Below, in pieces: positions 45,847 to 54,765 of a stretch of 64,000 bases of DNA; positions within the stretch are counted from its first letter, which is position 1, and every line of letters begins with the position of its first letter. The notes under the pieces were generated by a model. That model was not told where the DNA came from. It ran no database searches and worked only from the letters and a program-made list of their open reading frames with translations. This stretch comes from Chamaesiphon sp. 336R_metabinner_41 (lineage in GTDB: Bacteria > Cyanobacteriota > Cyanobacteriia > Cyanobacteriales > Chamaesiphonaceae): positions 1 to 64,000 of the forward strand of contig JANYDE010000140.1 in assembly GCA_025359915.1 (NCBI GenBank), read 5' to 3'. Made by a program: the position numbers and the translations under genes.

Positions 45847-47556
45847 CTATCGACTAATTTTCTGAATTAGTTTCCAGCCTTGTACAGTACCAACAATCCG
45901 AGATCGAGTTGCTAATTGAGGGGGAATGCTCAATGTCCAAGCATAAGATCGATCGGGTAAATCTGTAAAGCTCTGTACTTGTTTCCCTTGCCGTGGAGTG
46001 TAGAAACTCAATAATACCAGTGTTTTATGCTCTTCACCCGTCAGAAAGTGTTTTTGTGTACTACTCGCCTTGAAACCATCACTTTCAACTGTATTGCTCA
46101 AGATATTTACGGACTGAACAGGGCTACTTGCCACCGCCTGTTGAATCTGTGCTTGGTGAAATGCAGCGGTAAATTCTGGCGTTCTATCTGTCCAGGAACC
46201 TTGCCACCCCACCGCCATAAACGTCAACCACACTGGCACTAGCCAAGCAGCCAACCAGTAAGGTGTACTCAATGGTTGCCAGCGTTTCCACAAAATGGTG
46301 ATACTCGCCCAACCACAGCCCAAAATGATTGCAGGTACAGCAAACATACGGGCTGCTGGAGGGATGAAAATACCGCCGATAGGTTGATCGCCAACGATGA
46401 TAATTATGATACCAGCGATCGTCAGCAAAATACCCAAGCCACTAAAAATGTCACTGAGTAATGTTACTAGCCGATACCAGTGGGGAAATCGATGGCGACT
46501 AACTTGGGTGAATTTAACGAATGCGGTGGCTGCAAGCAGTGCCAAAAATGGCAACAATTGCATCATATAGTAGGGCATTCTGGTCTTAAATGAGCTGAGT
46601 AAAATAAATAAACAAATCAGATAGCCTAATGTTAAACTCAGCGCGGAATAATTAATATCTGGCAATAGTCTTCGCCACACGACGATGCCACCAATGATAC
46701 TAAATAATACCCAAGGGAAAACATTCACAGGTAGATTCCAGAGGTAATAAAACGGTCCAGGATTATAAGTATTAGTTTTGGATAGAAAAAGTAGCTTACC
46801 AACTAATTCCTGAACTGGCATTATTCCATATAATTGACAACTTAAGATCAGCCATAATCCAGTCGGGATAGCACCAATAACTAACCCCAGATAAATGCCT
46901 GGATTTGCTAGTAATTTACGGTAGCGTCGTTGCGAACTAACATATGGCAACAACGCTACCATCGGTACAAAAATCATAAATCCTTTGAACAAGAATCCCC
47001 AGCCAACCGTCGCACCAGCAATAACGCTCCAACCCCAATGATGCGATACAGTAGCTAACCGAGTAGATCGTAAATCAGTAATTTGTAACAATGACAAAAT
47101 TCCTAATAATTCGATCGATACCAATACTGTATTTTGCTGTGCCGTATGAGCTTCACTCACCCATAATCCCATCAGCATCAAGATAAATGCGCCCAACCAA
47201 GCAATCTTTTCGGTGAAGAGAATTTTGCCGACTTCATAAGTTAAAAGTACGCTCAGAATGCAAGCAACCATACTCGGAAATCGCACGCTAAATTCATTCA
47301 ATCCAAATAGATGATATGATAGTGCGATTAACCATTGAATCCCAATCGTGCGATCGTAAATTGGTTTCCCCCACCATTGCGGTGTTAGCCAATCGCCAGT
47401 TTCCCAAATCCCACGAGCTTGCACTGCATAGAAACCCTCATCATGCGCCAGTAAGCTGTAATGATGACCATCGATCGATAATAATGATAACGTGATGAGA
47501 AATAAGATCGATCGCGGAAATCGATGTAATAGGGTCAAGTAATTTTGGGTATTCAC
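45847..47556 (-). CDS. ArnT/GT39-like polytopic glycosyltransferase
   Basis: A 569-residue membrane enzyme. About 10-12 helices are visible. The first outer loop carries HDEGFYAVQARGIWETGDW, the acidic D/E-R pattern typical of ArnT/PMT (GT39/GT83) enzymes that use polyprenyl-phosphate sugars. MQLLPFLALLAATAFVKF and IIIIVGDQPIGGIF are later membrane stretches. The acceptor is unknown. Next to it are the fused GT2 gene and the small EmrE/ArnE-like gene across the divergent gap. Confidence 0.85.
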   Translation of the reverse strand: MNTQNYLTLLHRFPRSILFLITLSLLSIDGHHYSLLAHDEGFYAVQARGIWETGDWLTPQWWGKPIYDRTIGIQWLIALSYHLFGLNEFSVRFPSMVACILSVLLTYEVGKILFTEKIAWLGAFILMLMGLWVSEAHTAQQNTVLVSIELLGILSLLQITDLRSTRLATVSHHWGWSVIAGATVGWGFLFKGFMIFVPMVALLPYVSSQRRYRKLLANPGIYLGLVIGAIPTGLWLILSCQLYGIMPVQELVGKLLFLSKTNTYNPGPFYYLWNLPVNVFPWVLFSIIGGIVVWRRLLPDINYSALSLTLGYLICLFILLSSFKTRMPYYMMQLLPFLALLAATAFVKFTQVSRHRFPHWYRLVTLLSDIFSGLGILLTIAGIIIIIVGDQPIGGIFIPPAARMFAVPAIILGCGWASITILWKRWQPLSTPYWLAAWLVPVWLTFMAVGWQGSWTDRTPEFTAAFHQAQIQQAVASSPVQSVNILSNTVESDGFKASSTQKHFLTGEEHKTLVLLSFYTPRQGKQVQSFTDLPDRSYAWTLSIPPQLATRSRIVGTVQGWKLIQKISR

Positions 47557-47753
47557 AATAGATAAGGGCTGTTTTAGCTAGTAATCGTCTCGTATTTTGT
47601 GTGGTGGCATACGAACCCGCTAGTTCTCTGAGTAATAATCAATCTATCGCGGTAGAATAGATTTGGATGTGAGTATACTTGCCAACCCCACCACGGCAGA
47701 AATACGATAGACTCGATCGATAGCTTTGTATAGTAACACCTAAGGATTTAATT

Positions 47754-48122
47754 GTGATCTTGCCAGAACTAAGTTTATTACTGATTTCCATTTTAGCTGG
47801 CGTATTCGGTCAATTTTTTTTGAAAATTGGAGCTTTAAAACTTGGCAAGGTGGAGATTGATAATGCCGTAAATCATGTTCTCAGTATTATTACCACCCCT
47901 GAGTTACTCATTGGTTTAACTTGTTATGCGATGGGTGCAATTGTTTATATATTACTGCTGACTCGTGTAAATCTGAGTGTTGCGGCTCCAGCAATTTCGC
48001 TAAGTTATATTTTATCATTTTTGTTGGGTCATTTCTGGTTTCGAGAGTCGGTTGTTTTCAGCCAATTAATTGGTTTGGCAGCTATTTCAGTCGGGGTAAT
48101 TTTAGTCGTATCCCAAAAATAA
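47754..48122 (+). CDS. Four-helix SMR/EamA-like small transporter
   Basis: A 122-residue protein with four hydrophobic helices: LSLLLISILAGVFGQFFL, LIGLTCYAMGAIVYILLL, PAISLSYILSFLLGHFWF and SQLIGLAAISVGVILVVS. This matches the SMR/ArnE-ArnF type, either a drug exporter or a flippase subunit. The SMR-defining Glu in helix 1 is not evident, which favours an ArnE/F-type role. GTG is the start (VILPEL). It is divergent from the ArnT-like gene, so sugar-lipid flipping is a reasonable inference. Confidence 0.8.
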   Translation: MILPELSLLLISILAGVFGQFFLKIGALKLGKVEIDNAVNHVLSIITTPELLIGLTCYAMGAIVYILLLTRVNLSVAAPAISLSYILSFLLGHFWFRESVVFSQLIGLAAISVGVILVVSQK

Positions 48123-48269
48123 CAAACACAAAAGCCTCCTAATCTCAAAGTCATGTAAGTAGGTATGTATGTGCAATCATTCACAAGCTAGAAGTTGCTT
48201 AAATCCTAAGCTAGACTAATACATCCACCAACTAGTACTCGGCGGAGTAAATCTAGCTTACTATTTTGA

Positions 48270-48300
48270 GGAGATGAGGAGACTGGGAGACTGGGAGAAA
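48270..48300. repeat. GAGACTGG-type short tandem repeat
   Basis: GGAGATGAGGAGACTGGGAGACTGGGAG: a degenerate 9-bp/7-bp-period repeat upstream of rsmG. Confidence 0.5.
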
Positions 48301-48357
48301 TAAATGGGATCCTGACTTCCGCCGCTTATTACTAGATATAAATTATCAATTATCAAC

Positions 48358-49104
48358 ATGAATCTATCATCAATTTCCAGTCCAAATAATTTGCCAAGTA
48401 TGGAATCAATTTGGCAAGACACGATTGATTGGTCACCAACGGAAGAGCAGCAATTAAAATTACATTTTTTATATGTAGCGGTGATTACTGCCAATCAAAG
48501 ATTGAATCTAACTAGAATTACCGAACCCGAAGAATTTTGGGAAAAACATCTCTGGGATTCCATCCGAGGTGTTGGCGATCTAATTACTAATCCATCCGCG
48601 ATGAATGTTGTTGATATTGGTACTGGGGCAGGATTTCCTGGATTGCCACTGGCGATTGCTAGAGCTGATTGGCAAATGACATTAGTTGATTCTACTGCCA
48701 AAAAGATCGGATTTATCGAATCAATCGCCCCAGAAATTGGCTTGGCAAATATTCATCCTTTAGTCAGTCGGATCGAAGAATTGGGACAACAAAAAGAACA
48801 CCGTCATCAATACGATCTTGCCCTAGTTCGAGCGGTAGCATCGGCAAATATTTGTGCTGAATACGCACTCCCGTTAGTAAAAATTGGTGGAACAGCAATT
48901 CTCTATCGTGGAAATTGGACGGAAGAAGAAAGCGAAAGTCTCGAACTAGCAGTAGCTAAATTAGGTGGGGAGATTAGTAAGATCGATCGATTTACCACTC
49001 CCCTCAGCAATAGTATCCGTCACTGTATTCGGATCGAGAAAACTGCAAATACACATCCCTATTATCCTCGTGCAGTTGGTATTCCCACATTGAAACCAAT
49101 TTAA
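48358..49104 (+). CDS. rsmG: 16S rRNA (guanine-527-N7) methyltransferase
   Basis: A 248-residue methyltransferase that modifies G527 of 16S rRNA in the 530 loop. It has NQRLNLTRITEPEEFWEKHLWDS (partly quoted), the SAM motif VVDIGTGAGFPGLPLA, MTLVDSTAKKIGFI and a DLALVRAVA block, all typical of RsmG/GidB. ATG 48358 gives ~15 extra residues; ATG at 48400 (MESIWQ) is another possible start. The gene is followed by the heptamer repeat and the cobalamin riboswitch. Confidence 0.93.
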   Translation: MNLSSISSPNNLPSMESIWQDTIDWSPTEEQQLKLHFLYVAVITANQRLNLTRITEPEEFWEKHLWDSIRGVGDLITNPSAMNVVDIGTGAGFPGLPLAIARADWQMTLVDSTAKKIGFIESIAPEIGLANIHPLVSRIEELGQQKEHRHQYDLALVRAVASANICAEYALPLVKIGGTAILYRGNWTEEESESLELAVAKLGGEISKIDRFTTPLSNSIRHCIRIEKTANTHPYYPRAVGIPTLKPI

Positions 49105-49110
49105 ATTATT

Positions 49111-49166
49111 CTCCAATCTCCAATCTCCAATCTCCCATCTCCCATCTCCCATCTCCCATCTCCCAT
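49111..49166. repeat. Eight tandem heptamers (CTCCAAT x3, CTCCCAT x5)
   Basis: Three CTCCAAT units followed by five CTCCCAT units, without interruption. The complement GGGAGAT type also occurs at 19210-19251 and 51961-51985. Confidence 0.85.
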
Positions 49167-49182
49167 CTATCCCAAAGACCTG

Positions 49183-49188
49183 TATAAT
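49183..49188 (+). promoter_or_regulatory. -10 box before cobalamin riboswitch
   Basis: TATAAT lies just before the riboswitch (aptamer begins ~49193). No strong -35 is visible because heptamer repeats occupy that region. Confidence 0.5.
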
Positions 49189-49192
49189 GATA

Positions 49193-49318
49193 TTTCTGGT
49201 TTGAGTGGGGAACAGCCACTCAAAGTAATGGGGAAAGATTGGTGAAAATCCAGCACTGTCCCGCAACTGTAAATCGACTGCAACTTAGCATCGATCGAGT
49301 CAGAACGCCCACCAGTAG
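49193..49318 (+). promoter_or_regulatory. Cobalamin (B12) riboswitch
   Basis: The aptamer core is readable: GGGGAA-CAGCCACTC, TGGTGAAAATCCAGCACTGTCC (partial, 49240-49261), CCGCAACTGTAAAT, and the B12-box region GAGTCAGAACGCC-CACC (49297-49312). CTGGT (49196-49200) pairs with ACCAG (49311-49315) to close P1. B12 binding usually lowers expression of the gene downstream, here DUF1636. The expression platform lies between 49316 and 49349, close to the AGGT ribosome-binding site. Confidence 0.92.
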
Positions 49319-49349
49319 ATATATGTCCGATTAACCTACGAGGTATTAG

Positions 49350-49763
49350 GTGAACCCACAACATTGTTTATTTGTTTGTACCACTTGCGGCAGTAAGTGG
49401 CAAGATGGTCAGCGCGTTGGTAACAGTGCCGGAGAATTACTGTTGCAAGAACTGCAAGCTTTGCATGAGCACTGGGATTTAGCGGCAGAATTTCCGATTC
49501 AAGCGGTTGGTTGTATGAGTGCCTGTAGTCGCTCTTGTGCGATCTCTTTTGCTGGAGCTGGCAAGCATACTTATTTATTTGGCGATGTGGCGACGAAGGA
49601 TCCGAGTATCCCACTAAGTAATATTCTCGACTGTGCCGAAAAATACTATCAGCATTCCGAGGGCGTATTACCTTGGGCCGAACGTCCCGCACCCTTAAAA
49701 CAAGGTATTCTCGCGAAAATCCCCCCACTCACGATCCCGACTCCTACTCATGCGGCACTATAA
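49350..49763 (+). CDS. DUF1636 protein, Cys-rich metal-binding
   Basis: A 137-residue thioredoxin/ferredoxin-like small protein of the DUF1636 group. Paired Cys appear as VCTTCGSKW near the N-terminus and CMSACSRSCAISF near residues 52-64, giving a possible metal or 2Fe-2S site. GTG start with AGGT about 6 nt upstream. It stands directly downstream of the cobalamin riboswitch; members of this group often neighbour cobalt or cobalamin genes, so a role in B12 or metal supply is likely, but the reaction is not known. Its end overlaps the next gene by 14 bp. Confidence 0.88.
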   Translation: MNPQHCLFVCTTCGSKWQDGQRVGNSAGELLLQELQALHEHWDLAAEFPIQAVGCMSACSRSCAISFAGAGKHTYLFGDVATKDPSIPLSNILDCAEKYYQHSEGVLPWAERPAPLKQGILAKIPPLTIPTPTHAAL

Positions 49764-50154
49764 TCACCCTCGTCGCGCCAGCTTACTGACTCAAAACTTC
49801 CTACGGATTGGTTATTGGGCTTGGCAAGGTTATTTGGATTTCGATCGAGGAATCGTCGCTATTAGTAGCGAGGTAGATCTTCTCGATGACTCTGACTATC
49901 GGGAAGGGATACTCGAACCAAGTCTCAATTTTCGATATATTCCTCACGTGCAATTATCCATCTACCTCGAAGAATGGCTGGTACCTAGACAGTCAATCGA
50001 TCCGATTTTAGCTGCTGTTGTTAATTATCAACCAGAGACAGAATTAATCTTAGCTGTTGAGTCTGGTGTAAATTTGGATATCTGCTGGTGTCAAAACCTC
50101 AAAATTTCACCACCGAATTGTTCGCAGTCTCCCATCTTGCAATATCCGGTTTAA
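49750..50154 (+). CDS. Unknown protein in B12-riboswitch operon
   Basis: A 134-residue protein with no family I can name. The N-terminus is basic (MRHYNHPRRASLLTQNFL), followed by WAWQGYLDFDRGIVAISSE, strands such as IPHVQLSIYLEEWLVP, and Cys residues late (ICWCQNL, PPNCSQSP). ATG overlaps the 3' end of DUF1636 by 14 bp, so it is coupled and under the same riboswitch. It is a candidate new cobalamin- or cobalt-linked protein. Confidence 0.65.
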   Translation: MRHYNHPRRASLLTQNFLRIGYWAWQGYLDFDRGIVAISSEVDLLDDSDYREGILEPSLNFRYIPHVQLSIYLEEWLVPRQSIDPILAAVVNYQPETELILAVESGVNLDICWCQNLKISPPNCSQSPILQYPV

Positions 50155-50251
50155 TCCTTTGCGGTTTTAGGGGAAAGGAGAAACCTTAATTTACTAAACC
50201 ACTCTAGATGTCTAATTCGACACTGGGACGGGAGTATCTAGTGGCATCTCC

Positions 50252-51943
50252 CTAGCCCAAAAGTGCTGCTATTACTACGGATGGGAGATTTTTCCAAGTC
50301 GGATAGGCTTCGAGCTTGAGTAGTTGTCGAGCCATCCCTAGTAGATTTTTATGATTGGCAAACCAGGCGGGGGTAGGGAAGATCCGAAATGGGGCGTAGA
50401 CGACAGATTTTTGGGGAAGATCGAATAAATAACTATTGTGGACAAAACCAGTACCCGAACCAATATCAGCGAGAGTGTTGCCAGGATAGGCACCCCAGGT
50501 AGTCGAACCGAAGTAGAACAACATTCCCGACCAAAGATTTACACCAATGGTACCATACTTTAAACTCACGATCGCCTGATCGAATTCTTGGTGATATCGC
50601 TGCTGGGTTTTGCCATCAATTAACACCGTACAGGAAAGAGTACCCCAAACTAAATCGTTTGCAAAATCTACAGCTTTGGTGAGAAAATCAGGGGCAGCAT
50701 CAGCATCGATCGAAACTTGAGCCAAGATGCCACAAAATGCTTCCTCAGTTAGGGCATATTCGCCCGCTACAGGGGGTACATCGGGAATTATTGTCCAAGG
50801 TACGATCTGGGGATTGCGTGTCCCTAGAGCCTCGGATTGAGGGTATCTGTCGAGAAATGTTTGATAGCGATCTTGGGCACCTGGATAGTAGGCTTGGCGG
50901 GGCGCAATAGCTGCTAATTCCCGTCGCACTGCGGCTAAAAATTCAGTTTGTTGCGCCCAACCAGATGCGGTGACTAGCAACTGTCCAGAGACGCAATTAA
51001 AACTGGCATTGTGGGCGATCGTACTAGCAACTTGACGCGCTTGAAAGGTCAAATCTGATTTCGACCATTTACCGGGCACTACTAAAATCGGCGTGACACA
51101 ACCGAGTTCAGAGGTAATCGGCTTGGTCAAACGCGGACGATTAGCGGCTTTTCGTTGTTGTTGTTCGTCCTCTGTTCCACCCCAAACGATCGCATCATGG
51201 GTATGATGGGAGCCAGTAATATGAATCGTCTCCACTTGGGGATGTTGGCACAGATACTCGCCAACTTCAGCACCACCATAGACAATTTGCAAGAAACCAG
51301 ATCGAATCAACGGCTCGAATGCTTGGGCTAAATACGTCCCAATATAAGCATTGACCGGATTCATCTTGATAATGACGATTTGATTTTCACTAAATAGCTT
51401 GGACAGAACATCCATCGCCACGATCGCCGAAACATTTCCAGCACCCAAAACAAGGGCAACTTTACCAGCCGTCGGTTCGCGATAGATTCGACCTTGAGTA
51501 GGCAGCGTTCCAGGTTTTAGCCACACCTCACCCCGATAGCCTAAATACAACATTCGATCGATCGAATTTGTCGGCAATACCTCGGCGACAAATTGCCCAT
51601 CCTTACGTTGATAGAGATTGGGTGGAGAAAGTTGTCCTTGCGCCTCAAGGGTAGTCATCAACAAGCGAATATTCCGAACTGTCGAAATCGGCCCAGTCAT
51701 CCATTCTTCGCCAGCCAGTGTCGATCGAGGTTCGATCCCTTTTGCTTGACAGCCAGCAGTCGCCCAAGCTTGGGCAATCGCGAGGGTTCGATCGAGACAG
51801 TCTTGAAGATATGCCAAACGTTTGGCGATACTAGTTTCTACCCACCGTTCTCGATGGTTGTGAAGAGTGGCAATAGCTCGATCGATCTCGTCGAAGTTGG
51901 TAGTTAATTGCGATGCGGGAATATTACTAGTACTGAGCGGCAT
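50252..51943 (-). CDS. Aldehyde dehydrogenase-family protein
   Basis: A 563-residue NAD(P)-dependent aldehyde dehydrogenase-like enzyme, longer than the usual ~500. The catalytic Cys lies in HNASFNCVSGQLLV, the general-base Glu in ITSELGCVTPIL, and cofactor parts in VALVLGAGNVSAIVAMD and HITGSHHTHDA. The N-terminal ~130 residues (LATFNEIDRAIATL-like helices) are specific to a subgroup. The substrate is not clear. It is divergent from the arsS-like gene; a shared arsenosugar or aldehyde step is possible but unproved. Confidence 0.83.
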   Translation of the reverse strand: MPLSTSNIPASQLTTNFDEIDRAIATLHNHRERWVETSIAKRLAYLQDCLDRTLAIAQAWATAGCQAKGIEPRSTLAGEEWMTGPISTVRNIRLLMTTLEAQGQLSPPNLYQRKDGQFVAEVLPTNSIDRMLYLGYRGEVWLKPGTLPTQGRIYREPTAGKVALVLGAGNVSAIVAMDVLSKLFSENQIVIIKMNPVNAYIGTYLAQAFEPLIRSGFLQIVYGGAEVGEYLCQHPQVETIHITGSHHTHDAIVWGGTEDEQQQRKAANRPRLTKPITSELGCVTPILVVPGKWSKSDLTFQARQVASTIAHNASFNCVSGQLLVTASGWAQQTEFLAAVRRELAAIAPRQAYYPGAQDRYQTFLDRYPQSEALGTRNPQIVPWTIIPDVPPVAGEYALTEEAFCGILAQVSIDADAAPDFLTKAVDFANDLVWGTLSCTVLIDGKTQQRYHQEFDQAIVSLKYGTIGVNLWSGMLFYFGSTTWGAYPGNTLADIGSGTGFVHNSYLFDLPQKSVVYAPFRIFPTPAWFANHKNLLGMARQLLKLEAYPTWKNLPSVVIAALLG

Positions 51944-51960
51944 AAATAAACCTAGTATTT

Positions 51961-51985
51961 AGATGGGAGATGGGAGATGGGAGGA
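51961..51985. repeat. GGGAGAT heptamer repeat
   Basis: AGAT-GGGAGAT-GGGAGAT-GGGAGG, three to four units, in the spacer between divergent aldehyde dehydrogenase and arsS-like genes. Confidence 0.75.
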
Positions 51986-52110
51986 TCTGATGGTGGCTAA
52001 ACTTATGCCGTCTAGTACTAGTCATCTCGATTTGGGATTATCCTACTTTAAAACAAATTACACTTAAAAAATTGCCAGCATCCGCAATTCTCAATTCTCA
52101 ATTAATTGAC

Positions 52111-53112
52111 ATGATTCAACCACTCGCAGCCGCTGAATTAATTACCCCCTTTAAACAGCGGCTGGACACTCCTCTGAGCAAGCAACCGATCTCGATGCTC
52201 CAAGTCAATCTGGGCAAGCGTTGCAACCTTGCCTGTACTCATTGCCATGTGGACGCTAGTCCCCACCGTACCGAAGAAATGTCGTCAAATGTTGTCGATC
52301 GAGTGATCGAACTAATTTACACATTCCCCCAGCTCAAAGTTGTCGATCTTACAGGTGGTGCGCCAGAGCTGCTCAATGGCTTCAAACCGATCCTCGAAGC
52401 AGCCGTAGCAACTGGCAAACAAGTTATCGTTCGTTCTAATTTAACCATTTATTTTGTCCCTGGTTATGAAGACATCCCTGCCTATTGTGCCCAACATCAA
52501 GTCCGGATTGTTGCTTCATTACCTTGCTATCTAGCTGATAATGTCGATCAAATGCGGGGAGCGGGTGTTTTTAATGCTTCGATTAAGGCGTTACAATGGT
52601 TAAATCGGCTGGGCTATGGTCGAGATCCTCATTTGCAGATCGATTTGGTCTACAATCCACCCATTCCCACCTCGACAAATTTTCGATTGACTCCCGATCA
52701 GGTAGCCCTCGAACAAGATTATAAAACATTTTTCCAAGAACATTTTGATGTTTGTTTTAACAATCTATTTACGATTACCAATTTACCGATTGGTAGAACT
52801 AAATTTCAGCTAGAACATCATCATCTTCACCAACCTTATCTAAAGTTCTTGGAGTCTAATTATAACCCTGTTACTGTACCTCAATTAATGTGCCGCAACC
52901 AACTATCGATCGATTATCTCGGCAATGTATATGACTGTGATTTTAACCAAATGACCAATCTCCCCGCGATCTCACATCAGGGGGAACTATTAACAGTCGA
53001 TCGATTACTAGCCGCAGGCAGCTTGGATTTAATTAGTGAAATTCAGACCGAAACTTACTGCTATGGTTGCACGGCTGGGTGCGGTTCTAGTTGTGGTGGA
53101 TCTTTAGTCTAA
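52111..53112 (+). CDS. arsS: ArsS-like radical SAM protein (arsenosugar biosynthesis)
   Basis: A 333-residue radical SAM enzyme. The iron-sulfur motif is in GKRCNLACTHCHVDA (C-x3-C-x2-C) near residue 37. VVDLTGGAPELL is the usual SAM-binding block. A C-terminal Cys-rich tail (YCYGCTAGCGSSCGG) resembles the DUF3641/ArsS C-terminus. ArsS attaches the deoxyadenosyl moiety in arsenosugar formation. ATG 52111 is chosen; a TTG at 52072 adds an unlike leader. No arsM is beside it, but aldehyde dehydrogenase is divergent and a desaturase is downstream. Confidence 0.88.
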   Translation: MIQPLAAAELITPFKQRLDTPLSKQPISMLQVNLGKRCNLACTHCHVDASPHRTEEMSSNVVDRVIELIYTFPQLKVVDLTGGAPELLNGFKPILEAAVATGKQVIVRSNLTIYFVPGYEDIPAYCAQHQVRIVASLPCYLADNVDQMRGAGVFNASIKALQWLNRLGYGRDPHLQIDLVYNPPIPTSTNFRLTPDQVALEQDYKTFFQEHFDVCFNNLFTITNLPIGRTKFQLEHHHLHQPYLKFLESNYNPVTVPQLMCRNQLSIDYLGNVYDCDFNQMTNLPAISHQGELLTVDRLLAAGSLDLISEIQTETYCYGCTAGCGSSCGGSLV

Positions 53113-53302
53113 AGAAGTATCTAAATATATTAAAATCCATCCAGAGCAAAATAATTTATAATGTAGCGAGATTACGATCTTAATTTATCACAAAGATTGT
53201 TGACGGTAGCAGAAAATTTGCCCGTGCCTAAAGCAGGCTAAAACCAAAAGCAATAGTCTACCATCAGTAATCTCATTAATTTTAAAATATCTACTTAAAT
53301 AA

Positions 53303-54373
53303 ATGATTAGTCAAACGGAATATGTCAAGGTGCTGCGCCCATTATTACCAGAGGAAGCTTTCAAACCCAACTCAAATAAATTAGTAATCCTGGGCATCAA
53401 TCTCCTGATTTTAGCACTAGGATGGTCGATCGCCAGAGAATTAGATCGATGGTCGATCGGGTGGCTATGGTTATATTTACCATTGAGTCTCATCATGGGT
53501 AATAGTATTGTGATTTGTCTATTTGCTTCCCATGATTCGATGCATGGTAGCACCATCAAACAGCCACGCTGGAGATACTTGTTGAGCTTCTTCGCCCTGT
53601 CCTTATTATGGATGCCACCAACATTATGGAAAGCAGTTCACAATCACAAACATCATACCGAAACCAACGCAATTAGCGACCCCGATCGCATGTACCTAAT
53701 CGGTCAAAATGATACCTGGGGGAAATGGATTCAAAACTTATTTGTACCATCTTCTGAAGTTAACTGGTTATTCTTAATTGTTGGGATGACTAGCTCATGG
53801 GTTGTCCATACTTTTCGGCATATCACTTCAATTTTGCTATTCAATAATGATGAAGTTACCTACGTGCCAGCTCCAGTTGTAGTCAGTCCGCGCAAACGCC
53901 AAATTATTGCGATCGAACTAATCGCAATCTGCTTAGTTCATTTGGGAGTTTTAGCCTATCTCAAATTTAGTCCCTTAGCAATTTTGCTCGGATATATCAT
54001 GCCATTGGGTGTTGGCTATGCAGGCGTAATGTTCTATATCTACACCAATCATTTCCTCTGCCAAATGACTGATGTAAACGATCCCTTAGTCAATAGTGTG
54101 TCATTGAAAATGCCCAAGATTTTCGATTTATTACACTTCAATTTTTCCTATCATACCGAACACCATTTATTTCCCAGTATCAATTCCGACTACTATCCTC
54201 TTGTTCAATCATTATTGCAAACCCACTATCCCGAATCTTACAATCTGATCCCAGGCGCAGAAGCATGGCAACTATTGTTAAAAACTCCCCGCCACTATCG
54301 CGATGAGGTGACATTAACAGATCGACTCGATCGAGCATCTGTCATCTGTCCCTGTGCTGTTGGTGCAAAGTAA
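53303..54373 (+). CDS. Membrane fatty acid desaturase-family protein
   Basis: A 356-residue integral membrane diiron enzyme. The three His boxes are present: HDSMHG (~75), HNHKHH (~113) and HTEHHLFP (~284). About five to six helices lie between (SIGWLWLYLPLSLIMGNSI and others). This pattern fits acyl-lipid desaturases and related hydroxylases or ketolases; the substrate is not certain. Start ATG at 53303 fits the family. Confidence 0.85.
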   Translation: MISQTEYVKVLRPLLPEEAFKPNSNKLVILGINLLILALGWSIARELDRWSIGWLWLYLPLSLIMGNSIVICLFASHDSMHGSTIKQPRWRYLLSFFALSLLWMPPTLWKAVHNHKHHTETNAISDPDRMYLIGQNDTWGKWIQNLFVPSSEVNWLFLIVGMTSSWVVHTFRHITSILLFNNDEVTYVPAPVVVSPRKRQIIAIELIAICLVHLGVLAYLKFSPLAILLGYIMPLGVGYAGVMFYIYTNHFLCQMTDVNDPLVNSVSLKMPKIFDLLHFNFSYHTEHHLFPSINSDYYPLVQSLLQTHYPESYNLIPGAEAWQLLLKTPRHYRDEVTLTDRLDRASVICPCAVGAK

Positions 54374-54765
54374 TCGAAGTGTCATAGTCGGCTTGAATCT
54401 GTGGATAATTGGCAAAAGCTACCCAAAGCAGAGCTATCAAAATTTTTACTCGATGAATTAGGATTAGCTGCGCCTAAAAATAGCTCGATATCGGCGAGTA
54501 TGATTACCAGGTATTTTATCCTGCCCAGTGCCGCAAATCAGCCGATCTGAACAATGGGTAGAACTGTAGTATATAAAAATTAACTACTTTTGCAACAAAA
54601 ATTAACTATTTTGAAATTAAGTCAAAAATGTCTGACACTATTCTCAATAGTCTTGACAGATTGAATGGGTTTGAGGTATGTTATTTGTAATGATCCACAA
54701 CCATCAGCAGGGAATCTATTACATCAAGATTGAAAAGTCTCGATTTGCTAAAGGTAATAGTAAAT
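54374..54765. other. Gene-free region with possible gene remnant and direct repeats
   Basis: No established gene. A 49-codon frame (GTG 54401 to TGA 54550), in phase with the desaturase, reads like protein (NWQKLPKAELSKFLLDELG) but has no neighbour or RBS support. Two exact copies of AAAAATTAACTA start at 54575 and 54597, 22 bp apart, upstream of mnmD. Confidence 0.5.
54575..54608 (+). promoter_or_regulatory. Two AAAAATTAACTA direct repeats, 22-bp spacing
   Basis: Copies at 54575-54586 and 54597-54608. The 22-bp period equals about two helical turns, which could suit a regulator binding one face of DNA. They lie about 160-190 bp upstream of the mnmD start. This is a proposal only. Confidence 0.3.
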
